Translations under genes and position numbers: made by a program
The notes under the pieces: model-generated
Told to the model about the DNA's origin: nothing
Seen by the model: only the letters and a program-made list of their open reading frames with translations
The model's database searches: none
DNA from: an uncultured Eggerthellaceae bacterium
GTDB taxonomy: Bacteria > Actinomycetota > Coriobacteriia > Coriobacteriales > Eggerthellaceae
Direction of reading: 5' to 3'
NCBI GenBank assembly: GCA_910588435.1
Contig: CAJUPL010000007.1
Coordinates: 1 to 57,138 of the forward strand
DNA: 57,138 nt
Part shown: piece by piece, positions 24,598-32,902 of the stretch
Layout of the letters: every line of letters begins with the position of its first letter
How positions within the stretch are numbered: the stretch's first letter is position 1

Positions 24598-25938
24598 TTG
24601 GATAATCTAGGTATGAATAAGATGATCCAGATTCTAGTAGCGCTCATGCTTGCATGGGCGCTATCGCCTGTGTGCGCCTTCGCCGATGAGGTGCAAGACG
24701 CAGGCTTCGACGTCATCGTCTCAGACGATGCGAAGGCGGCGAAGATAGAGGGTGCCACGTTCGCTGTGGATGGCTTCTCGCGTGCTGAGAAGGGGTCGTC
24801 CAATGAGCGCGGAGGCATGGATATCGGATACAACTACTACACGGGTGATAGCGCAGATGCATGCGTAGCGCTCGTGTTCGCAGAAGGCGTCATCTGCTAT
24901 GTCCCAGAGAGCGCACATGCTCTTTGCGACATATCAGATGCAACCTCCAAGGCACAGCTGCAAGCGTACCTGATGGCGCTGGATGCAGCGGCTGACAAGG
25001 GGAGCGGCGCCATCGCGCAAGGCCTTCCTTGGACATTCACTAGCAACAAGCAGGCAACGTTCGCAGGCCTTGAGATCTCGTTCGCAATAGATGCTGGTGG
25101 CAGGTTCTATACCGGCATGCAGGCTCCGGGAGGAGCAGAGGCGGACTGGACTGAGATGCGTCCAGACCATGCAGACATCGTGGACATAACTGAACCGGGT
25201 GCTGTTAGCGTATCAGAGCCTGCAACGGGATTCGCTGCGTTCGCGCAGTTCCTTTCCGGCATTGATATGTCTCCGCTTTGGGTGACGCTCAAGACCACAG
25301 GATGCGCCATCGTCATCATCTTCGTGCTGGGGCTTGCGGCGGCTTACTTCACCATGCGCATCCCCAAGCGCGCACAGGATATCTTCGACACCATCTTCAC
25401 CATCCCGATGGTGCTCCCGCCCACCGTCTGCGGCTTCATCCTCCTTTTGTGCCTTGGCCGGAACACCGCCTTGGGTCAATGGTTCATCGACATAGGGTTC
25501 CCGCTGATCTTCTCATGGCCTGCAACGGTCATCGCCGCAACCGTGGTGGCATTCCCGCTGATGTACAGATCGAGCAGGGGCGCGTTCGAGAACCTTGATC
25601 CGAACATGCTGGATGCAGCGCGCACGCTTGGCTGGTCAGATGCGAAGATCTTCTTCCGGTTGATGATCCCGCTCACGTGGTCATCCATTGCGGCTGCAAC
25701 CGTCCTGGCGTTCGCACGCGCGCTGGGCGAGTTCGGCGCCACGCTCTTCTTGGCTGGCAACTATGTGGGCATCACGCGCACGATCCCCATCGCCATCTAC
25801 TTCGAATGGATGAGCGGCAACACTGACGTTGCCATCTTCTGGACGGTCATCATCCTGCTCTTCTCCTTCGCGGTGATCCTCTTCATCAATCTGTGGGGCA
25901 GGCATACCACGAAGTACCGTGAGAGAGGGGATGCCTGA
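24598..25938 (+). CDS. modB: Molybdate ABC permease with a secreted N-terminal extension
   Basis: A 446-residue protein whose C-terminal 220 residues are a ModB permease (about six helices; EAA-loop segment ENLDPNMLDAARTLGWSDAK, and ARALGEFGATLFLAGN). Usual ModB proteins are about 225 residues. Here a signal-peptide-like start (about 1-31, ending VCAFADE) is followed by roughly 190 residues outside the membrane, with an AVDGFSRAEKG stretch, which I do not recognise. TTG 24598 is preferred (AGGAG eight bases upstream); ATG 24613 also gives the same signal peptide. The extension might assist binding-protein docking or sense the oxyanion. The stop overlaps the modC start (TGATG). Confidence 0.85.
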   Translation: MDNLGMNKMIQILVALMLAWALSPVCAFADEVQDAGFDVIVSDDAKAAKIEGATFAVDGFSRAEKGSSNERGGMDIGYNYYTGDSADACVALVFAEGVICYVPESAHALCDISDATSKAQLQAYLMALDAAADKGSGAIAQGLPWTFTSNKQATFAGLEISFAIDAGGRFYTGMQAPGGAEADWTEMRPDHADIVDITEPGAVSVSEPATGFAAFAQFLSGIDMSPLWVTLKTTGCAIVIIFVLGLAAAYFTMRIPKRAQDIFDTIFTIPMVLPPTVCGFILLLCLGRNTALGQWFIDIGFPLIFSWPATVIAATVVAFPLMYRSSRGAFENLDPNMLDAARTLGWSDAKIFFRLMIPLTWSSIAAATVLAFARALGEFGATLFLAGNYVGITRTIPIAIYFEWMSGNTDVAIFWTVIILLFSFAVILFINLWGRHTTKYRERGDA

Positions 25939-27050
25939 TGTCGCTAGAGGTCAGGATCAAGAAGGATTTCGGCAGCTTCTGCCTGGACGTGGATTTCTCA
26001 GCTGAGGATGAGACCCTTGGGTTCTTGGGTGCTTCAGGCTGCGGGAAATCGCTCACGCTCCGGTGCATCGCTGGGATAGAGAAGCCAGATGAGGGCTTCA
26101 TCAGGGTCAACGATCGCGTCTTCTTTGACTCTTCGAATAAGGTCAACCTCTCGCCTCAAGAGCGGAAGACCGCGCTGCTCTTCCAGAACTACATGCTGTT
26201 CCCGAACCTCACCATCCAGCAGAATGTGGCGGCGGGGATCGCGAAGGGGACGCCCAAGGATGAGGCGATGCGGATAGTGAGCCGCGAGCTTGAGCGGTTC
26301 GGCCTCTCTGGTTTCGAGGAGCGCTACCCGGCACAGCTCTCAGGAGGTCAGCAGCAGCGCGTGGCCTTGGCGCGCATGTTGGCGGCTCGCCCGGGGATCC
26401 TCATGCTGGATGAGCCATTCAGCGCGCTTGATTCGCATCTGAAGGGCGTGCTAGAGCAGAATCTGGTGGATCTGTTCAGCGCATATGACGGCACTGTGCT
26501 CTATGTGAGCCATGACATAGATGAGGCCATCAGGTTCTGCGACAGGATCGCGGTGGTGGAGCGAGGGCATATCCTTGAGATAGACACTGGCGATGAGCTG
26601 GTGAATGACCCGAAGTCAGAGGCTGCCCTCAAGCTCTCTGGCTGCAAGAACGCCGTTCCGTTCGAACGCTCCGGGAAGCGCGAGGTGTTCATACCAAGGT
26701 GGGGCGTTCGCGTGGCTTGCAAGGATGATGTGGAGTTTGAAGCTGGATACCTGGGAGTGCGCGCATTCATGCTAGAGCGGGCAAAAGGACCGGGGGAGAA
26801 CTGTTATCGCGTTCGCGTGGATAGGGTGTCAGATTCCAGGTTCGACCGATCTGTGCTCTTGGCCTTCTTGGATAGGGAAGAGGATGCGCAGGCGGCGGTC
26901 ACGCGCGAAGACGATGAGATGCGCTTCTTGCACCAGCATCTGTTCTGGCGCGTGAACAAGCTCATCACGAAGGAAGATGAGCTTCCCGAAGTGGGCGATG
27001 AGCTCTGGATCCGCATCCCGAAGGACAAGGTCTACATAGTCAGCGGGTAG
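25938..27050 (+). CDS. modC: Molybdate ABC transporter ATP-binding protein
   Basis: A 370-residue ATPase that drives molybdate import through ModB. Walker A GASGCGKS, signature LSGGQQQRVALARML, Walker B GILMLDEPFSALD, switch His in YVSHDIDEAIRF. The last 130 residues resemble the C-terminal regulatory/MOP-like region of ModC (start GCKNAVPFERSGKREVFIP), though I cannot confirm an intact TOBE fold. The ATG overlaps the permease stop. The next gene, moaA, begins 70 bases later behind its own TATAAT box. Confidence 0.9.
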   Translation: MSLEVRIKKDFGSFCLDVDFSAEDETLGFLGASGCGKSLTLRCIAGIEKPDEGFIRVNDRVFFDSSNKVNLSPQERKTALLFQNYMLFPNLTIQQNVAAGIAKGTPKDEAMRIVSRELERFGLSGFEERYPAQLSGGQQQRVALARMLAARPGILMLDEPFSALDSHLKGVLEQNLVDLFSAYDGTVLYVSHDIDEAIRFCDRIAVVERGHILEIDTGDELVNDPKSEAALKLSGCKNAVPFERSGKREVFIPRWGVRVACKDDVEFEAGYLGVRAFMLERAKGPGENCYRVRVDRVSDSRFDRSVLLAFLDREEDAQAAVTREDDEMRFLHQHLFWRVNKLITKEDELPEVGDELWIRIPKDKVYIVSG

Positions 27051-27052
27051 GG

Positions 27053-27081
27053 CATCTCAATCCTCTTCGGTGGGATATAAT
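27053..27081 (+). promoter_or_regulatory. Possible promoter of moaAC
   Basis: Good -10 TATAAT (27076-27081), preceded at 17 bases by a poor -35 (CATCTC). It would allow cofactor genes to be expressed apart from modABC. Confidence 0.4.
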
Positions 27082-27119
27082 CTCAAGCAAAGACAATCCA
27101 ACCTACCTGAGAGGCTGAC

Positions 27120-28118
27120 TTGAAAGACTCGCATGGGCGGAAGATAGATTATCTGAGGATATCGCTCACTGACAGATGCAACTTCCGCTGCATCTATTGT
27201 ATGCCCGAAGAGGGCGTATGCCCCATGAGCCATGATGAGATCCTCTCCCTTGAGGAGATAGAGCGCCTTGTTCGCGTTGCGGCGAAGCATGGCATCAAGA
27301 GCGTGAGGTTGACCGGAGGAGAGCCGCTTGTTCGCAAGGGTGTCGAGGATCTTGTGGCTGCGCTCACGGGCATAGATGGAATCGAGAACATCTCCATGAC
27401 CACCAATGGCGTGCTCTTGCCGAAGATGGCTGAAACGCTGAAGACTGCTGGACTCAACAGAGTGAACATCTCTCTTGACACCTTGGACCAAGATCAGTTC
27501 CGTGAGGTGACGCGCGTTGGGAAGCTAGAGGACACGCTGGCCGGGATAGATGCGGCGCTTGAGGTGGGGTTCGATCCTGTGAAGGTGAATGCAGTCACTG
27601 TTCGCAGGCTTGATCAGGACCTGTTGGGCTTTGCCAAGCTATCCATCGATCGTCCCCTGCACGTGCGCTTCATCGAGTACATGCCCGTTGGCCAGGATGC
27701 TGGCAATGGCCTTGCAGGGTGGGGGCAAGGGGATGTGATCTCAAGCCAGGAGCTCTTGGAGCGAATCAACGCTGATGCGAAGGCAGAGGGCATGGAGCCC
27801 TTGGCGCCGGCGGATAAGAACCCGCTTGGCTGGGGGCCAGCCAAGTACATGGCATTCCCTGGCGCGAAAGGCACCGTAGGGTTCATCTCCCCGCTGTCTA
27901 GGCACTTCTGCAGCGAATGCAATCGCCTTCGTCTGACGGCCGACGGGAAGATCCGTCCTTGCCTGTTCTCTGATACGGAATACGATGTTCGCGAAGCGTT
28001 GCGCGCAGGTGATGATGATCGGGTGGCAGCATGCCTCATGGAGGCGCTGGGTGCCAAGCCCGATGAGCATCATGACAAGGTGGGGACTGAGCGCAATATG
28101 TCCGCTATCGGAGGATAA
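27120..28118 (+). CDS. moaA: GTP 3',8-cyclase (radical SAM), molybdenum cofactor synthesis
   Basis: A 332-residue radical-SAM enzyme that rearranges GTP to 3',8-cyclo-GTP, the first step of molybdopterin synthesis. The SAM cluster motif is CNFRCIYC near the N-terminus; a second set of cysteines (FCSECNRLRL and later RPC) binds the substrate cluster; the chain ends in Gly-Gly, as required for activity in the family. TTG 27120 is the start: GAGAGG lies upstream and the family sequence (RKIDYLRISLTDRC) begins soon after. moaC follows 17 bases later, giving a moaAC pair downstream of the molybdate transporter. Confidence 0.94.
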   Translation: MKDSHGRKIDYLRISLTDRCNFRCIYCMPEEGVCPMSHDEILSLEEIERLVRVAAKHGIKSVRLTGGEPLVRKGVEDLVAALTGIDGIENISMTTNGVLLPKMAETLKTAGLNRVNISLDTLDQDQFREVTRVGKLEDTLAGIDAALEVGFDPVKVNAVTVRRLDQDLLGFAKLSIDRPLHVRFIEYMPVGQDAGNGLAGWGQGDVISSQELLERINADAKAEGMEPLAPADKNPLGWGPAKYMAFPGAKGTVGFISPLSRHFCSECNRLRLTADGKIRPCLFSDTEYDVREALRAGDDDRVAACLMEALGAKPDEHHDKVGTERNMSAIGG

Positions 28119-28135
28119 GGGTTTAGGAGATTCAA

Positions 28136-28624
28136 ATGGAGCTCACGCATATAGATTCCAAGGGCGACGTCCGCATGGTGGACGTGTCACAGAAGGCTGA
28201 TACGGAGCGCATCGCCGTTGCTGAAGGGTACATCTTCATGCATCAGGAGACGCTGGATCTGATCACATCAGGCGAGGCGAAGAAGGGCGATGTCCTTGCA
28301 TGCGCTCGCGTTGCAGGTGTCATGGGCGCCAAGCAGACCTCAAGCCTGATCCCCATGTGTCATCCACTGAACATCACCAAGGCGAAGGTGGACATCCAGC
28401 CTGTGGTTGCGGGGGAGCGCGAAGATGGTCGCGTGGGCATGCATGTGCTTGCCACTTGCGGAGTCACTGGTAAGACTGGCATCGAGATGGAGGCGCTCAC
28501 GGCAGCGTCCATCGCGTGCCTCACCATCTACGATATGTGCAAGGCGGTCGACCGTGGCATGGAGATAACGGACGTGCGCCTTCTCAAGAAGGACGGCGGC
28601 AAGTCCGGCCTCTGGGAGCGCTAA
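28136..28624 (+). CDS. moaC: Cyclic pyranopterin monophosphate synthase
   Basis: A 162-residue enzyme that converts 3',8-cyclo-GTP into cyclic pyranopterin monophosphate. Signatures include KGDVLACARVAGVMGAKQTS, LIPMCHPLNITKA with the catalytic His region, and a GKTGIEMEALTAAS block. The ribosome site AGGAG is well placed before ATG 28136. Together with MoaA it completes the first stage of cofactor synthesis; later genes (moaE, moeA, mobA) are not in the window. R1 repeats begin about 15 bases after the stop. Confidence 0.94.
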   Translation: MELTHIDSKGDVRMVDVSQKADTERIAVAEGYIFMHQETLDLITSGEAKKGDVLACARVAGVMGAKQTSSLIPMCHPLNITKAKVDIQPVVAGEREDGRVGMHVLATCGVTGKTGIEMEALTAASIACLTIYDMCKAVDRGMEITDVRLLKKDGGKSGLWER

Positions 28625-29159
28625 CCTCCCCTATATCAATAGGCGGTTGCATTGCAGCCGCAGCATTATCTCCCTCCACCTGTAGACGCTTGCATTGCAA
28701 CCGCAGCATTACCCCTCCCTATCATGTGGGCGTCTCCATTGGAGACGCAGCATTGCGCTAGCAATAGTGGGCGGCTGCATTGCAGCCGCAGTTGCACGCC
28801 AGTGCAACGTAACGCAGGCGATAGCCTGCGAGCACCCGGAAGCAAGCAACTGGTCAGGCAACCTTGCCTGGCGCAGACCACCTATCCGGGTGCTTCGGGT
28901 TATCACCCTCATTTCGCTACCTTCCCGCCCTTCGGGCTCTCAGGTAGCTGCGGTTGCAATGCAAGCACCCACATGATGAGGGAAGCGCCCACTCCTAAGG
29001 GGGGGGCTCACTCTTAGGCTATCTACTCTTGGGGAGACCCATGGGATCTCTTCCACATTCGCATGCAACGGCGCTTCAACGTACCTTGAGCTACCCCATG
29101 ATGAGGGCGGGTGATGCCCTATCATCAAGACATTCTGGCAAGGCTCAAGGAGGCGCGTC
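28625..29159. other. Gene-free region: R1 copy C and pyk leader
   Basis: R1 copy C fills 28640-28972. The rest (28973-29159) contains G-rich sequence and the pyruvate kinase leader with AAGGAGG before its ATG. No gene or convincing promoter was seen. Confidence 0.75.
28640..28972 (+). repeat. R1 element, copy C (longest, four left modules)
   Basis: Left modules: GCGGTTGC/GCAGCCGC (28643-28661), a partly unpaired ACGCTTGC module (about 28683-28705), GCGTCTCC/GGAGACGC (28730-28748), and GCGGCTGC/GCAGCCGC (28771-28789), all with ATT loops. Then GTTGCAC/GTGCAAC (28791-28808), GTAAC, GCAGGC/GCCTGC (28814-28829), the closing pair CACCCGGA/TCCGGGTG (28833-28840 with 28885-28892, eight perfect pairs), and the terminal hairpin GCTACCT/AGGTAGC (28916-28948). 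A right inverted module runs to CCCAC. Confidence 0.82.
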
Positions 29160-30686
29160 ATGGGAAAGCGAACACGGATCATCTGCACAATGGGTCCATC
29201 GGTTGATTCTGATGAGATGATAGCTGAGCTCATCAAGGCTGGCATGGATGTGGCGCGCTTGAACTTCTCGCATGGCACCTATGAGGAGCAGGGCACGCGC
29301 ATGGATCGCGTGAAGCGCGTTCGCGAAGAGCTTGGCGTCCCAACGGCGATCATGCTTGATACGAAGGGGCCTGAGATCCGCATTGGGATCCTAGATGAGC
29401 CGCTCGATCTTGAGCGCGGCGAGCAGGTCATCCTAGCTCCTGACGGCGCGGCAGAGGGCAAGATCCCGCAGAGCTATGAGGGGCTTGCGCAGCACACGCC
29501 AGCTGGAACGCAGATCTTGCTGGATGATGGCCTGATAGAGCTTGAGGTCATCAGAACTGACGGGCAGGATGTCATATGCAGGGTTCTGAACCCGGGCATC
29601 CTGAAGTCACGCAAGTCATTGAACATCCCCGGGATCAGCATCCCATTCAGCCCCATCACAGACCAAGACAGAGCTGACATAACGTTCGGCATCAGCCAAG
29701 GCATCGACTTCGTGGCGCTCTCCTTCGTGAAATCCGCCGAGGCCATCCGCCAGGCGCGTGAGCTCATAGCAAGCCTCACAGATGAGCACGTGGGCATCGT
29801 GGCCAAGATAGAGAACGCGGATGCCATTCGCAATCTTGATGAGATCATCCAAGAGGCGGACGCCATCATGGTGGCGCGCGGGGACCTTGGCGTTGAGGTG
29901 CCTGAGTATGAGGTTCCTCACCTGCAGAAGCGCATCATTCGCGCGTGCAACTCAGTGCACAAGCCCGTCATAATCGCCACGCAGATGCTGGAATCCATGA
30001 CGTCCAGCCCGCGTCCCACGCGTGCGGAGTCAACGGATGTGGCGAACGCCATCTATGACGGCGCTGATTGCGTGATGCTCTCAGGTGAGACGGCTGCTGG
30101 CGCATATCCTGTGGAGGCCGTTACAGTCATGAGCAAGATAGCGCAGGTCACAGAGGAGAACATCTTCGAAGACGGGTTCCGCCCAAGCGAGGGCGCCGGG
30201 CTCAAGAGCGTGTCGCATGCGGTGGGCATCGCCGCTGTGCAAACGGCGCTTGACATCAACGCCAAGTGCATCATCTGCCCCACCATGACCGGCCGCTCAG
30301 CTAGGCTCATCTCCTCCTTGAGGCCTGAGGTTCCCATCTATGCCGTGTCCCCTGATGAGCGCGTGATGCGATCCATGCAGCTGTATTGGGGCGTCACGCC
30401 AATGCTGGGAGACGTGCAGGGCAACATGAGGTCTGTGATAGAGAACGCACGTGACGTGGTCTTCGCGGCAGGATTCGTCCAGGTGGGGGACATCGCCGTG
30501 TTCACCTGCGGAGATAGGTATACAAGCCCGGTCAAGCGATATCCAGACGGGTCCGTTGAGCGGTTCGCACCTGCCAACGTCATGTATGTGGTGCAGATCC
30601 ATCCCGATGAGGTGGTGCAAGCGGTTGATGATGGCACGGATGCGGCGCTCATGACATATGCGTTCTTCGACCACAGGGCAAGATAG
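29160..30686 (+). CDS. pyk: Pyruvate kinase
   Basis: A 508-residue glycolytic enzyme converting phosphoenolpyruvate and ADP to pyruvate and ATP. Family blocks: RTRIICTMGPSVDSDEMI, ARLNFSHGTYEEQ, the active-site helix IVAKIENADAI with the catalytic Lys, MVARGDLGVEVP binding the metal, and KPVIIATQMLESM. The C-terminal domain (about 360-500) is present, slightly longer than in typical 470-480-residue enzymes. AAGGAGG stands before ATG 29160. A stem CACAGGGC/GCCCTGTG (30672-30693) covers its stop codon but lacks a T-run. Confidence 0.94.
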   Translation: MGKRTRIICTMGPSVDSDEMIAELIKAGMDVARLNFSHGTYEEQGTRMDRVKRVREELGVPTAIMLDTKGPEIRIGILDEPLDLERGEQVILAPDGAAEGKIPQSYEGLAQHTPAGTQILLDDGLIELEVIRTDGQDVICRVLNPGILKSRKSLNIPGISIPFSPITDQDRADITFGISQGIDFVALSFVKSAEAIRQARELIASLTDEHVGIVAKIENADAIRNLDEIIQEADAIMVARGDLGVEVPEYEVPHLQKRIIRACNSVHKPVIIATQMLESMTSSPRPTRAESTDVANAIYDGADCVMLSGETAAGAYPVEAVTVMSKIAQVTEENIFEDGFRPSEGAGLKSVSHAVGIAAVQTALDINAKCIICPTMTGRSARLISSLRPEVPIYAVSPDERVMRSMQLYWGVTPMLGDVQGNMRSVIENARDVVFAAGFVQVGDIAVFTCGDRYTSPVKRYPDGSVERFAPANVMYVVQIHPDEVVQAVDDGTDAALMTYAFFDHRAR

Positions 30687-30741
30687 CCCTGTGTGGTAAC
30701 ATTCCGAAGGTTCGAAACGCGCTCCTAGGAGGATCCAAGAT

Positions 30742-31542
30742 ATGTCAGGACATTCAAAGTGGGCTACCACCAAGCATCGCAAGGCAGCACAGGATGCGAA
30801 GCGCTCAGCGCTCTTCTCTAAGCTATCACGCAACATCACGGTGGCAGCGAAGGAAGGTGGAGACCCGAATCCTGAGAACAACGCCTCTCTTGCGGCAGCA
30901 ATAGAGAAGGCCAAGGGATACTCTCTGCCCAAGGACAAGATCAAGACCGCCATTGACAAGGCGTTCGGCTCCGGTAAGGATGCTGCGAACTATGAGACTG
31001 TGGTCTATGAGGGATACGGTCCTGCTGGCATCGCTGTATATTGCGAGGCCCTGACGGACAACCGCAACCGCACTGCTGCTGACGTCCGCAGCGCATTCTC
31101 GCATGCTGGCGGCAGCCTGGGCACCTCGGGTTCCGTTGCGTTCCAGTTCGAGCGCAAGGGCCAGATCATGGTCCCGAAGGAGATAGAGACCGGGGACAAG
31201 AAGAACCCTGTTGGCCCGAACGGCGCTGCTGCTGATGAGGATGAGTTCATGATGGTGGTGGCAGAGGCTGGCGGAGATGACTACGAGGACGCCGATGAGG
31301 AGTGGATCGTCTACACAGGCCCCACTGACCTGAACGCCGTGAAGGAAGCCATCCACGCGCAGGGCGTTGAGACGAAGGGCGCTGAGCTCACCATGATCGC
31401 CTCCAACCCAACTGAGGTCACCGTTTCTGACGCCAAGAAGGTCATGCGCCTGATAGACAAGCTGGAAGAGCTTGAGGACCTGCAGAACGTCTATCACACA
31501 GCTGACATCACCGATGAGATAGCTGAGCAGCTAGACGACTAG
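30742..31542 (+). CDS. YebC/PmpR-family protein
   Basis: A 266-residue protein of the YebC family (long called a transcriptional regulator; recent work assigns some members to easing ribosome stalling at proline runs). It opens MSGHSKWATTKHRKAAQDAK, the family signature, and has YEGYGPAGIAVYCEALTDNR and the LEDLQNVYHTADI end block. It is about 15-20 residues longer than usual because of an acidic insert around residues 165-190 (DEDEFMMV...). The ribosome site TAGGAGGATC is strong. pth follows after 17 bases. Confidence 0.88.
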   Translation: MSGHSKWATTKHRKAAQDAKRSALFSKLSRNITVAAKEGGDPNPENNASLAAAIEKAKGYSLPKDKIKTAIDKAFGSGKDAANYETVVYEGYGPAGIAVYCEALTDNRNRTAADVRSAFSHAGGSLGTSGSVAFQFERKGQIMVPKEIETGDKKNPVGPNGAAADEDEFMMVVAEAGGDDYEDADEEWIVYTGPTDLNAVKEAIHAQGVETKGAELTMIASNPTEVTVSDAKKVMRLIDKLEELEDLQNVYHTADITDEIAEQLDD

Positions 31543-31559
31543 CGGCAAGCTCATCCCAA

Positions 31560-32144
31560 GTGGCATTCGGACGGCAAGCACCACCTGATCAGGTGGTAGT
31601 GGGGCTTGGGAATCCTGGTCCTGAATATGAGGGAACCCGGCACAACGCCGGGTTCCTCACTGTCATGCGCCTAGCCGAAGAGGCGAACGCAACCTTCTGG
31701 AAGGATGAATGCGGCGCAAAGACCGCAAGGGGCAAGCTTGCGGGCAAGGATGTCCTGTTCGCCATGCCGCAAAGCTTCATGAACACGAGCGGCGGGCCTG
31801 TGTCCAAGCTCTTGAGCAGATATGACGTCAAGCCTGATGAGCTGATCGTCATCCATGATGAGCTTGACATCCCGCCCGGCACCATTCGCGTGAAGTTCGG
31901 CGGGGGGCACGCCGGTCACAACGGGCTGCGCTCCATCTGCGACAAGCTGGGCACGCGTGACTGGTATCGGGTGCGCATAGGGATAGGGCGGCCTCCTGGA
32001 CGGATGCCCGTTGCAGACTACGTGCTGAAGCGCCCTCGCGGCGAAGAGGAGGAGCTCTTCGAAGAGGCTTGCGCGCTGGGTGCTGAGGCTGTGCCGTATC
32101 TGATGGAACATGGGCTTGAGAGAACGCAAGGCAAGTTCAACTGA
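31560..32144 (+). CDS. pth: Peptidyl-tRNA hydrolase
   Basis: A 194-residue enzyme that releases peptides from stalled peptidyl-tRNA. Motifs: VVGLGNPGPEYEGTRHNAGF with the catalytic His, the MPQSFMNTSGGPV block, VIHDELDIPPG with the catalytic Asp, and GGGHAGHNGLRSI. The GTG start at 31560 gives a short extra N-terminus (MAFGRQAPPDQ); its ribosome site is weak. It overlaps the next gene by one stop/start (TGATG). Confidence 0.93.
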   Translation: MAFGRQAPPDQVVVGLGNPGPEYEGTRHNAGFLTVMRLAEEANATFWKDECGAKTARGKLAGKDVLFAMPQSFMNTSGGPVSKLLSRYDVKPDELIVIHDELDIPPGTIRVKFGGGHAGHNGLRSICDKLGTRDWYRVRIGIGRPPGRMPVADYVLKRPRGEEEELFEEACALGAEAVPYLMEHGLERTQGKFN

Positions 32145-32758
32145 TGGGATACCGCACCGTAAAAGGCGAAGCCTCCGCTGAGGTAGTGGAGAAGAAGTCC
32201 CGGTTCATCGCGCATGTCGCGCACGTTGTGTCAGAGGAAGAGGCGCTGGCGTTCCTCGGACGCATTCGCGAAGAGAACGTTCAAGCCAGGCACAATGTGT
32301 ATGCCTACCTCCTTCGCAGCGGGCGGACGCGCTACTCAGATGACGGAGAGCCTGCGCAGACATCAGGGCTCCCAACATTCCAGGTGCTAGAGCATGCGGG
32401 CCTTGAGGATGTCATCTGCGTCACCACGCGCTACTTCGGCGGCGTGCTGTTGGGCACGGGCGGCCTTGTGCGGGCGTATACGCAAGCGGCGCAAGCTGGC
32501 CTTGCCGTATCCCGCATCGTGCAGATCGAGCCATGCGTTGATGTCACGTGCCGCATAGGCTACCCAGAGCTTGACGCCATCCTCAGGCGGGCCTCAGACG
32601 CAGGTGCCAAGGTGGAGGCTACCGAATACGGCGCAGATGTATGTGTCACCTTCCGGGTGCTTGCAGCGGATGCTCCCGGCCTCATGGCAACGCTCACGGA
32701 TGCATCTCGTGGAAGCGCTGAATTGAGCGCAACCGATCCTTTCGACGCACCTTTCTGA
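32144..32758 (+). CDS. YigZ/IMPACT-family protein
   Basis: A 204-residue protein of the UPF0029/IMPACT family. Its N-terminal part (about 1-120) shows KKSRFIAHVAHVVSEEEA, the ARHNVYAYLLRSG block, RYSDDGEPAQTSGLP, and TTRYFGGVLLGTGGLVRAYT, all diagnostic. The C-terminal 70 residues form a small ferredoxin-like domain. Function in bacteria is poorly defined (suggested roles in translation control or peptide processing). It is translationally coupled to pth. Confidence 0.88.
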   Translation: MGYRTVKGEASAEVVEKKSRFIAHVAHVVSEEEALAFLGRIREENVQARHNVYAYLLRSGRTRYSDDGEPAQTSGLPTFQVLEHAGLEDVICVTTRYFGGVLLGTGGLVRAYTQAAQAGLAVSRIVQIEPCVDVTCRIGYPELDAILRRASDAGAKVEATEYGADVCVTFRVLAADAPGLMATLTDASRGSAELSATDPFDAPF

Positions 32759-32807
32759 ACTGTGAGCTGCCGTTCATCGAAAGAGTGGATATAGTCTAAT
32801 AAAAGAC

Positions 32808-32836
32808 TTGCACTTTAATGAATATAGTCTTATATT
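32808..32836 (+). promoter_or_regulatory. Strong promoter facing the minus-strand phosphotransferase gene
   Basis: TTGCAC (32808-32813), an exact 17-base spacer, TATATT (32831-32836), in an A+T-rich patch. The surroundings repeat ATATAGTCT (about 32790 and 32822). There is no plus-strand gene downstream for almost 2 kb. Confidence 0.55.
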
Positions 32837-32842
32837 GAACAT

Positions 32843-32895
32843 GGTCTGAAACACGCAAGAGCACCCGATGTGAATCCCCCATAGCATCGGGTGTT
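32843..32895 (+). ncRNA. Candidate short RNA ended by a hairpin
   Basis: Transcription from the promoter at 32808-32836 would begin near 32843 and reach the stem CACCCGATG/CATCGGGTG (32862-32870 with 32885-32893), giving an RNA of about 50-60 bases. The T-run after the stem is weak (TTCGTGC). The same hairpin also serves, on the other strand, the end region of the phosphotransferase gene. No open frame lies inside. Read-through would be antisense to that gene. Confidence 0.35.
32862..32893. terminator. 9-bp hairpin between convergent genes
   Basis: CACCCGATG/CATCGGGTG with a 14-base loop, between the YigZ-like and phosphotransferase genes, pointing toward each other. It is a plausible two-way terminator with weak T-runs. 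Confidence 0.55.
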
Positions 32896-32902
32896 CGTGC
32901 AT

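Noticed and set aside
28652..29017. Open frames of up to 121 codons over R1 copy C
   Set aside because: Their content is the repeated hairpin sequence; similar frames appear in other R1 copies only because the DNA repeats.
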